From the NCBI GenBank assembly GCA_031273985.1, contig JAISQV010000011.1, positions 1 through 6,791 of the forward strand: a stretch of DNA of 6,791 nucleotides. The letters are read 5' to 3'. Each line of letters starts with the position of its first letter. Positions within the stretch are counted from its first letter, which is position 1. The stretch is from Spirochaetaceae bacterium (GTDB lineage Bacteria > Spirochaetota > Spirochaetia > Treponematales > Breznakiellaceae). Below are positions 1-4,861 of this stretch, piece by piece. Under the pieces are notes generated by a model. The model saw nothing but the letters and a program-made list of their open reading frames with translations, was not told where the DNA came from and ran no database searches. The position numbers and the translations under genes are program-made.

Positions 1-22
1 CCACGAAGGGCACGAAGGACAC
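1..22 (+). repeat. CACGAAGG short tandem repeat at window edge
   Basis: The octamer CACGAAGG occurs twice with 9-nt spacing (positions 2-9 and 11-18), followed by a third partial CAC. A degenerate copy lies in opposite orientation at 178-205. From memory, such 9-nt units, which read as Asn/Lys-His-Glu-Gly-type codons, are scattered intergenic repeats in many bacterial genomes. The element probably continues beyond the left edge. I see no gene in 1-123. Confidence 0.5.
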
Positions 23-123
23 TTTTCCGCTATGGAACCAAGGAAAAGTAGAGGGAAGAAAAGAATGGGAATCTTCTGACTAATCCCCGGGTGATTACCT
101 CCGCACCCCGTCTTTCACATGTT

Positions 124-450
124 TTATACTGAAAGGCTGATAAATATTCCCCAACAAGCCGGGTCCCCAACATCTTTCTTCGTGTTCGTTGTGCCCCCTT
201 TGTGGTTTTTCTTTCTAAAAGATAGGTAATCACGCTTTGAATTGTGGGTCAAGTTTAGCCCAAAGGAGGGCTCCACACCCTGAATGCCCCCCTTGTCATT
301 CACACCCAGAAAAATATATCCGCCATAGCGGTTTGAAAAGGAACAGACCGTTTCAAAAACGCTGTTACCAAGGCTGGTTTTACATTCCTTGTATTCTACG
401 GTGAGGCCCTCGCCCTGGGAAAGAAGGGCTTTTATGGCGGTGTTAGTCAT
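124..450 (-). pseudogene. Truncated AlbA-type DNA-binding domain protein (5' fragment)
   Basis: Residues 13-59 match the start of an AlbA_2 (divergent AAA-4, Schlafen-like) domain: the GEGLTVEYKECK motif, then FETVCSFSNRYGGYIFLGVND and GGIQGV. This domain is typical of putative transcriptional regulators and helicase-like proteins that usually run to several hundred residues. Here recognisable homology stops near residue 61 (about position 268). The remaining roughly 47 residues are unrelated, and part of them (KNHKGGTTNTKK, about 213-178) is translated from a CACGAAGG-type repeat. The ATG at 450-448 is preceded by AAGGAGG with a 9-nt spacer, and it overlaps the stop codon of the phosphatase gene as ATGA. 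I read it as the surviving head of a gene whose 3' end was replaced by repeat sequence. A short DNA-binding product is possible but unlikely. The domain call is fairly sure; loss of function is inferred from length. Confidence 0.7.
178..205 (-). repeat. Degenerate CACGAAGG-type repeat, inverted copy
   Basis: Read on the minus strand this is CCACAAAGG, then GGCACAACG, then AACACGAAG, which is recognisably related to the tandem CACGAAGG units at 1-22 but in the opposite orientation. It lies inside the foreign tail of the AlbA-domain fragment, so it marks the sequence that replaced the rest of that gene. Confidence 0.4.
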
Positions 451-827
451 GGGCGGGGGCCTCCTTGTGAAACTAGATAGAGAAGGCCTATCGAAGGAGA
501 ACGGCTTTCTCCTTGATTACAATGGACAAGGCACGGATTGTCATTAGATAATGCTTCGTCAATAAAATTTAAAGCAGAATCAATTATTTCTTTGGGAATA
601 TATGCGGGGTCGTCAGCGTCTGCAAGGTTTAAAAATAGAATATTTGATCGGCGGGCAATTAAATATTCCGGATGCTCCTTTGGAGCCCCCCGCCCCGTAT
701 AATCTAACAATCGGCGATGATACGATTCTTTGCATGCATGAACAACAAACCAATCAGGCCGGCCACTGACTTTTGATTCATAATCTTGTTCTGCGCCAAT
801 AAATAAATTATGATATATTTCTATCAC
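447..827 (-). CDS. Dual-specificity protein phosphatase, C-terminally truncated
   Basis: This is a cysteine-dependent protein phosphatase of the dual-specificity/tyrosine class. It carries the active-site P-loop H102-C103-N-Q-G106-E-S-R109-S110 (HCxxGxxRS). Cys103 would be the nucleophile and Arg109 the phosphate binder; one of Asp70/Asp72/Asp73 about 30 residues upstream would be the general acid. The start is GTG at 827, with GAGGG about 6 nt upstream; no in-frame ATG fits better. Homology runs from residue 1 to about 119. The last residues (SQGGPRP) are merely translated from the ribosome binding site region of the next gene, so some 35-40 residues of C-terminal helices normal for this family are missing. 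The gene is visibly more AT-rich than the coo operon, which suggests separate ancestry. A promoter at 993-1020 points at it. The family call is firm; activity is doubtful. Confidence 0.82.
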   Translation of the reverse strand: MIEIYHNLFIGAEQDYESKVSGRPDWFVVHACKESYHRRLLDYTGRGAPKEHPEYLIARRSNILFLNLADADDPAYIPKEIIDSALNFIDEALSNDNPCLVHCNQGESRSPSIGLLYLVSQGGPRP

Positions 828-992
828 TATAAACCCTCAATCAATATTGCTTGCTTACAAATAATGCCTGATCCCCCGCTCATCAACCTTTCAACAAGGC
901 GTCCCGCAACTGCTCAAGCTGCCAAATTTGCCTGCAATTCCCGATTGTTTTATTATTAATCGGCGTTGTTGTTGTTTTTTTAGGATACAATT

Positions 993-1020
993 ATCATACC
1001 AGGCGGAACTATAATGTCAA
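993..1020 (-). promoter_or_regulatory. Strong sigma-70-type promoter facing the phosphatase gene
   Basis: On the minus strand, TTGACA (1020-1015) is an exact -35 match. It is followed after 16 nt by TATGAT (998-993), one base from the -10 consensus. Transcription would start near 985-986, giving a leader of about 160 nt before the GTG at 827. The TGA stop of the integrase remnant sits inside the -35 hexamer. The leader contains a 6-bp hairpin (CCGATT/AATCGG, 941-963) but no recognisable riboswitch. Confidence 0.6.
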
Positions 1021-1369
1021 GAGTTCGCTTCAAAATTAGCCCAAAAGTTGGCGAGGTATTCCGCAAAATCCCGGTCTTGCCTGGTTCCGGCTAAAACCGC
1101 CGTTTTGAGGAGGCCCCGGCATTGCAGTTCCTTGATGATGACCTCAAGGCCATCCTTGCTTAAATCGGCGCCCTTCACCGTTTCCCGCAAAGGGTACCGC
1201 TTGAGATCTACGGCTTTGCCGTTTTGTATCGCCGCCGCTTCGGACGTTTGCCTGGTACTGCTGGTACTGATAGATGACAGGTATTCGCCGGTCTTCTCGT
1301 TCTTAAATGCAACCACATACAGGGCCTGCCGGCCCTCTTGAACACTGAAAAGGGGAGAGGCTTCTTCAT
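1017..1369 (-). pseudogene. Tyrosine recombinase (phage-type integrase) N-terminal remnant, frameshifted
   Basis: The best start is ATG at 1369-1367, with AAGGA 7 nt upstream. It opens with MKKPLPFSVFKRAGRP, which resembles the arm-binding N-terminus of phage-type integrases. The reading frame then breaks: at 1322-1324 (GGG on +, CCC on the coding strand) one base appears to be missing, and the match continues in another frame as LYVVAFKNEKTGEYLSSIST. Restoring one C gives a continuous protein. The second part runs through RYPLRETVKGADLSK to RDFAEYLANFW, resembling the start of a SAM-like core-binding domain, and then stops at 1017. The whole catalytic domain (Arg-His-Arg-Tyr) is absent. In the shifted frame alone the ORF could be annotated from a TTG at 1397 as a 126-residue hypothetical protein, but that start has no ribosome binding site. 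Its place just downstream of a tRNA 3' end fits an integrase. The family call is from memory of related proteins, without an alignment. Confidence 0.55.
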
Positions 1370-1554
1370 GTCCCAATCCTTGCGGAATGCCACTCAAGAC
1401 GGACAGGAACTTTCGTTCTATGTCGTCTTATATGACATTCGGGTCTTTGCAATGATTAGGAACGCCTCTGGAATGGGAAGTTCCCCGCCGGGCCGGTACG
1501 ACATTCCGCCCCTGGTTTCTGGGTAGTTCAAAGTACCCCACCGGCGTCTTATTT

Positions 1555-1627
1555 TAGCAGGGACAGGACTCGAACCTGCGACCTCCGGGTTATGAGCCCG
1601 ACGAGCTGCCAACTGCTCTACCCTGCG
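1555..1627 (-). tRNA. Initiator tRNA-fMet (anticodon CAU)
   Basis: It folds as a complete cloverleaf of 73 nt on the minus strand: acceptor CGCAGGG/CCCTGCT, T8-A9, D stem GAGC/GCTC, anticodon stem TCGGG/CCCGG with loop CTCATAA, T stem GCAGG/CCTGT with loop TTCGAGT, and discriminator A73. The anticodon CAU is at 1594-1592. It is an initiator rather than an elongator: the anticodon stem has three consecutive G-C pairs (GGG/CCC), position 1-72 is unpaired in Watson-Crick terms (C1 with U72), and the D stem has A11-U24. The D arm and anticodon arm closely match E. coli tRNA-fMet. The 3' CCA is not encoded (AAA follows A73), so it must be added after transcription. Initiator tRNA places N-formylmethionine at the ribosomal P site. 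Confidence 0.95.
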
Positions 1628-1638
1628 TTGTATATATC

Positions 1639-1667
1639 ACTATAGGGAAGATTGCCGGAAGAGTCAA
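1639..1667 (-). promoter_or_regulatory. Promoter of the initiator tRNA gene
   Basis: On the minus strand, TTGACT (1667-1662) and TATAGT (1644-1639) each differ from the sigma-70 consensus by one base and are separated by the ideal 17 nt. The -10 box ends 11 nt before the first base of the mature tRNA, leaving a short 5' leader for RNase P to remove. Confidence 0.75.
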
Positions 1668-1752
1668 GGGCCCGTAAGTCATCGCGGGCTCCTCATGGGC
1701 CTTCGGGAAAGGCTGCCGGCGGTTTTGGAGTTTTTTCGCACTTGGTATTGCA

Positions 1753-1780
1753 TTTAGCGGGAAAATTGGTCTACTATAGT
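1753..1780 (+). promoter_or_regulatory. Weak candidate promoter for the exported protein gene
   Basis: TATAGT (1775-1780) is a good -10 box, but the -35 at 16 nt (TTTAGC, 1753-1758) is poor. An alternative pair is TTGCAT (1748-1753) with TACTAT (1772-1777) at 18 nt. Either would give a leader of about 110 nt before the ATG at 1899. It lies in the divergent gap with the tRNA gene. Confidence 0.28.
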
Positions 1781-1898
1781 CAGTGTATGCTGGATATTGT
1801 ATCCTGGGCAGGGTAATTTTGAGGAACTGGGCGGAGATTGGTCCTGTGCGTTGGGCAGCGGGGTGGGAAAATGGACCGTCCCGGCATAAGGATAAATT

Positions 1899-2921
1899 AT
1901 GAGAAAGCTTATCGTAATTGTAGTCTTTTTGGCTGCTCCGGCTATTCTTTTTAGTCAGAGCCGGGATGATGTTAGCGTATATGTGGCTCCTACCACCGGG
2001 GGGAAGACGGAGGATCAAATATTTTTTAATGATAACATCAAAATGGAGGTCATGGGCGCCAATTACCTTGTGGTAGACAACCCGGCAGCCGCCGATTACA
2101 CCATAAATCTCAATCTTTCCGAGGAGGAGGATTGGGACGATCCCTATGCGATGGTTAATATTCTCAATATATCCCTGGTGGACAATAGTGACGGCCATGA
2201 GGTGGTCCAGTTTGCATGGGAATACCGGGACATTGAAGAGATGTACCAGTGGAATCTGCAGTTGATCTACCAGGCCATGGCCAACGTACCCCTTACCAAG
2301 TTGACCGCCGTGCCGGATACAAATCATTGGCGGAACAAATGGCTCTATTTGGTGGCTTTGGGCTATGCGGACTTCCAGTTTGGTTTTTTCGATGAAGATC
2401 TGATCCCCGAAGACGAGAAGCGTACCCGCGCTGCCTATACTTTCTATCTTTCCCCCGCCATTGGCCTGATGCTGGAATTCCAGTTTCTCAATTTCATGTC
2501 CCTGGAGGCGGGTTTTGTCGGCGCCCAGCAGAATTTCGGGAACGAAGACCTGGCGGGCCTGAAATTTGCCCTGCCGGTGCTGCTCAAATTCCCGCTCAAG
2601 CCCAGCAGGCACTTCATGCTGGAGCCCTACGGGGGGATACAGGCAAATCTGTCTACCGGTAACCAAATCAGGCCCACTGTCTTTTCATGGGTGGGCGGTT
2701 TCCAGTACGGCGTCCGGGGCGGGGAGCGGGGCGCCTTGATCATAGACCTGCGTGTAACGGGGGATATTCCCCTGGGGTCGCCGTCCAATTCCCAGGTCTA
2801 CACAACCACCAGCGAGCAAGCTCGGGACTGGGTGAATATTGACAGCCTGGATATTTATTTTGGCATAGGCTTCAAGATAGGCTTTTACAACCGCAACAAG
2901 ACCGACGAAGCCGCTCCCTGA
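1899..2921 (+). CDS. Exported protein with probable C-terminal outer-membrane beta-barrel
   Basis: The product is 340 residues. ATG at 1899 is preceded by AAGGA with a 7-nt spacer. Residues 1-19 form a classical signal peptide (MRKL, a hydrophobic run, cleavage near FSQS); there is no lipobox cysteine. Residues about 22-135 form a soluble alpha/beta region: FFNDNIKMEVMGANYLVVDN, then ADYTINLNL, then YRDIEEMYQWNLQLIYQAMANVP. That pattern is reminiscent of CsgG/TolB-like periplasmic domains of spirochaetes, but I cannot name it with certainty. Residues about 145-333 alternate short amphipathic strands and turns rich in Gly, Phe and Tyr (FYLSPAIGLMLEFQF, FMLEPYGGIQANL, IYFGIGFKIGFY), as in small 8-10-strand outer-membrane barrels. 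The barrel ends 10 residues before the C-terminus, so it lacks a terminal Phe. It stands alone on the plus strand and converges on the coo operon. The function is unknown; a structural or envelope role is inferred only from location. Confidence 0.85.
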   Translation: MRKLIVIVVFLAAPAILFSQSRDDVSVYVAPTTGGKTEDQIFFNDNIKMEVMGANYLVVDNPAAADYTINLNLSEEEDWDDPYAMVNILNISLVDNSDGHEVVQFAWEYRDIEEMYQWNLQLIYQAMANVPLTKLTAVPDTNHWRNKWLYLVALGYADFQFGFFDEDLIPEDEKRTRAAYTFYLSPAIGLMLEFQFLNFMSLEAGFVGAQQNFGNEDLAGLKFALPVLLKFPLKPSRHFMLEPYGGIQANLSTGNQIRPTVFSWVGGFQYGVRGGERGALIIDLRVTGDIPLGSPSNSQVYTTTSEQARDWVNIDSLDIYFGIGFKIGFYNRNKTDEAAP

Positions 2922-2963
2922 CTTTTTTCTGCGGGAGACTGACCGGGGCCGGGGGGCGTTGCT

Positions 2964-2988
2964 GCTGAAGCCGCAGAGCGGCTTCAGC
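2964..2988. repeat. Perfect 11-bp inverted repeat, 3-nt loop
   Basis: GCTGAAGCCGC, loop AGA, GCGGCTTCAGC. It is the first of five tightly packed hairpins between two convergent genes. No T-run follows on either strand, so it is not a canonical intrinsic terminator, although the cluster could still slow polymerase from both sides. Confidence 0.85.
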
Positions 2989-2991
2989 TTG

Positions 2992-3018
2992 GGAGTTTGC
3001 GCCTCCGGCGCAAACTCC
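2992..3018. repeat. Perfect 12-bp inverted repeat, 3-nt loop
   Basis: GGAGTTTGCGCC, loop TCC, GGCGCAAACTCC. It starts 3 nt after the preceding hairpin. The GTTTGCG core of its stem is shared with the long hairpin at 3064-3102, which suggests that the stems are related copies that have diverged by compensatory change. Confidence 0.85.
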
Positions 3019-3038
3019 GGGGAGAGAGCACGGGGCGT

Positions 3039-3055
3039 TGCGGGGTGTCCCCGCA
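3039..3055. repeat. Perfect 7-bp inverted repeat, 3-nt loop
   Basis: TGCGGGG, loop TGT, CCCCGCA. A small GC-rich member of the hairpin cluster, again with a 3-nt loop. Confidence 0.75.
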
Positions 3056-3063
3056 CGGGGGTA

Positions 3064-3102
3064 GCTCCGAAGGTTTGCGGCTATGCCGCAAACCTTCGGA
3101 GC
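3064..3102. repeat. Perfect 18-bp inverted repeat, 3-nt loop
   Basis: The left arm 3064-3081 (GCTCCGAAGGTTTGCGGC) is perfectly complementary to 3085-3102, with loop TAT. This is the longest stem of the cluster. An 18-bp uninterrupted stem with a 3-nt loop would form a very stable hairpin in RNA from either strand and is a candidate for a dispersed palindromic repeat or for transcriptional insulation between the convergent genes. Confidence 0.9.
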
Positions 3103-3104
3103 GC

Positions 3105-3121
3105 AGGGGGCTTGGCCCCCT
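3105..3121. repeat. Perfect 7-bp inverted repeat, 3-nt loop
   Basis: AGGGGGC, loop TTG, GCCCCCT. It is the last hairpin of the cluster, 26 nt from the stop codon of the oxidoreductase gene. Read from the coo operon it would be the first hairpin met after translation ends, but no U-run follows. Confidence 0.75.
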
Positions 3122-3147
3122 CCTGATTCTTCTTCCCCTGCTCCCCC

Positions 3148-4395
3148 TTACACGACCCACTTGTACTCGCCGTTGGTCTCCAGGCCGTAGAAGTCCGCGT
3201 AGCTGACTTTCCAGGGCGATTTGCCGAGACCGCTGACGGGTATTTTGTCTTTGATGAGCTGCAGCCAGAAGCCGGAGCCGCCGATTTCGCCCTGGAGGAT
3301 GACGCCCGCAGGGACGCCGCCGCGCAGGATGAGTTTGCGGTAGTTGTTCCGGTCTTCCTTGATGAGCACTTCGTCGCCTTCCTGCGGGTTGATGGCCCCC
3401 AGGGAGAGGGAGAGCAGGCCGAAGAAGTTGACCGTGTTCTTGATGGCGAAGCGGTCGTCGTAGGCCCAGCGGGTGCCGGTCATGTTGTAGGCGGCGTACT
3501 CGCCCTGCTTCTGCGCGTTGGGCCAGATGCCGGAGAGGCCCGCCACGTCGCCCGCCGCGTAGATTCCCGGCAGGGAGGTTTCGAGGTAGTCGTTTACCTT
3601 GACGGCCCTCCGCTCGGTGAGTTCTACGCCTGAGCCTTCGAGGAAGGCCGCCGCGGGGCGCACCCCCACTGCCATGATCACAAGGTCGCAGGGGACGCTG
3701 GTCCCGCCCTCAAGTTCCACGGAGGTGATGTTTCCGGCGCCGTCGCCTTTGGTGTCGATCACCTTGCTGCCCAGGTGGAATGTTACCCCCCGGGCCTCGA
3801 AGAGGCGCTGGTATGCCTCCGCCGCGTGGGCGTCCAGGTTGATCGCCAGGGCTGTCGGGGCCATTTCTATGACGGTGATCTGCGGCTTCCGGCCAAGCTT
3901 TTCGGCCTGTTCCAGGATGCCGTAGACCGCGTCCAGCCCGACGAGGCCCGCGCCTATGACGGCGATACGCTCCGCTTTTTTCGCGCCCTCCGCTATGGAC
4001 CGGGCATCGGAAAGGTGCCGGAGGCCGAAGGCGTTTTTGGCGGTTTTAAGTTCCCCTATGGGCGGCGTAACGCTTACGGAGCCCGTGGCTATGAGGATCG
4101 TGTCGCCTGTGGCGATGAGTTTGTCCCCCGCATAGACGGCCTTCGCCGCGCCGTCCAGCCGGGTCAGGGTTACGCCGCTGATCCATTCCACGTTTTTGTT
4201 GGCCAGAAGATCGTCATTGATGAAGTTGATGCTTGCCGCGTCCCGTTCGCCGCCGATGAATTTGTGGATCATGCAGCGGGAATACACTTCCCGGTCTTCC
4301 GAAACGATGGTGACGCGGTCCTGGGGTTTTTCTTTGACGATGCGGTGAGCGGCAGAGATGCCCGCCGCGCCCGCGCCTATGATCAGATGCTTCAT
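3148..4395 (-). CDS. FAD/NAD(P)-dependent oxidoreductase of the CO dehydrogenase operon (FNOR type)
   Basis: A 415-residue cytoplasmic flavoprotein of the pyridine nucleotide-disulfide oxidoreductase superfamily (Pyr_redox_2). The N-terminal FAD-binding motif is G7-x-G9-x-x-G12, with acidic E33 closing the second strand and an ATG motif at 103-105. A second Rossmann fold for NAD(P) has G148-x-G150-x-x-G153, and E177 at the end of its second strand favours NAD(H). The FAD-contacting AGD is at 281-283. Cys41 (SRCMIHKF) sits where NADH oxidase and CoA-disulfide reductase relatives keep a redox cysteine, but there is no CxxxxC pair. The last ~80 residues resemble the C-terminal domain of NADH-rubredoxin reductases. 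ATG at 4395 overlaps the cooF stop (ATGA) and has GGAGG 7 nt upstream. CooS-CooF-FNOR clusters are a known type; in them this enzyme is thought to move electrons from CooF to NAD(P)+. The exact electron partners are inferred from context. Confidence 0.88.
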   Translation of the reverse strand: MKHLIIGAGAAGISAAHRIVKEKPQDRVTIVSEDREVYSRCMIHKFIGGERDAASINFINDDLLANKNVEWISGVTLTRLDGAAKAVYAGDKLIATGDTILIATGSVSVTPPIGELKTAKNAFGLRHLSDARSIAEGAKKAERIAVIGAGLVGLDAVYGILEQAEKLGRKPQITVIEMAPTALAINLDAHAAEAYQRLFEARGVTFHLGSKVIDTKGDGAGNITSVELEGGTSVPCDLVIMAVGVRPAAAFLEGSGVELTERRAVKVNDYLETSLPGIYAAGDVAGLSGIWPNAQKQGEYAAYNMTGTRWAYDDRFAIKNTVNFFGLLSLSLGAINPQEGDEVLIKEDRNNYRKLILRGGVPAGVILQGEIGGSGFWLQLIKDKIPVSGLGKSPWKVSYADFYGLETNGEYKWVV

Positions 4396-4850
4396 ACCGC
4401 TACCTCCACTTCTTCCACGTGAAGCGCCTTTTTGGGGCAGGACGCGACACAGTTGGGTTTTTCATCGTCCTGTTTGCAGAAATCACACTTGATGATTCTG
4501 GTGCGGGTCGCCCTGTCGGGCTTGATGTTGCCGTAGGGGCAGCTCATGACGCACATGAAACAGGTTCCGCAGCGGTCCGCGTCGTACTGGATGTGGCCCG
4601 TTACCGGGTCTTTGGCAAGGGCCCCGGACATGCAGGCGCCCACGCATTCCGGCTGCGCGCAGTGCCGGCAGAAGACGGGGATGTAGCCGCCCCTGCCGTT
4701 GGTGACGATGCTGTGCCGGGCTTCGTTTTTCGGATCGAGGAAATTCAGGTCGTAGAGGGTTCCGGGGCTTTCCCGGTGGGCCTGCATACAGGCTATGGTG
4801 CAGCTTTTACAGCCGTCACACTTTTCCTGTTCAATAAAAATACGTTTCAT
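4392..4850 (-). CDS. CooF-type iron-sulfur electron carrier for CO dehydrogenase
   Basis: A 152-residue polyferredoxin of the CooF/HycB/DmsB-like family. Sixteen cysteines fall in four groups that can bind four [4Fe-4S] clusters: C11-C14-C17-C21 (CxxCxxCxxxC), C61-C64-C69-C73, C94-C97-C100-C104 (CGTCFMCVMSCP) and C122-C125-C134-C138. There is no signal peptide or membrane segment, so it is cytoplasmic. ATG at 4850 has AAGGAG 7 nt upstream; that site overlaps the cooS stop codon, and the two genes are 11 nt apart. Its job in this family is to accept the electrons released at the CooS B and D clusters and pass them on, here most probably to the flavoprotein encoded next. No energy-converting hydrogenase genes are in view, which argues against the CO-to-H2 arrangement within this operon. 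Confidence 0.92.
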   Translation of the reverse strand: MKRIFIEQEKCDGCKSCTIACMQAHRESPGTLYDLNFLDPKNEARHSIVTNGRGGYIPVFCRHCAQPECVGACMSGALAKDPVTGHIQYDADRCGTCFMCVMSCPYGNIKPDRATRTRIIKCDFCKQDDEKPNCVASCPKKALHVEEVEVAV

Positions 4851-4861
4851 CGCGGAACTCC

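Noticed and set aside
30..233. 67-codon minus-strand open frame near the left edge
   Set aside because: No domain, no convincing ribosome binding site, and it overlaps the repeat tail of the AlbA fragment.
91..233. Perfect 10-bp inverted repeat GTGATTACCT (91-100) / AGGTAATCAC (224-233)
   Set aside because: A 10-bp pair at this distance is expected about once by chance in a window this size; no transposase or target duplication supports a small mobile element.
941..981. Hairpin CCGATT/AATCGG followed by a T-run on the plus strand, resembling a terminator
   Set aside because: The T-run starts about 10 nt after the stem and no plus-strand gene ends here; in the minus direction no U-run follows.
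1521..1538. 5-bp hairpin GGGTA/TACCC downstream of the tRNA
   Set aside because: Short stem, no adjacent U-run; too weak to call as the tRNA terminator.
1590..2666. 358-codon open frame on the minus strand opposite the exported protein gene
   Set aside because: It runs antisense to a gene with a clear signal peptide and ribosome binding site, crosses the tRNA gene and matches no known domain.
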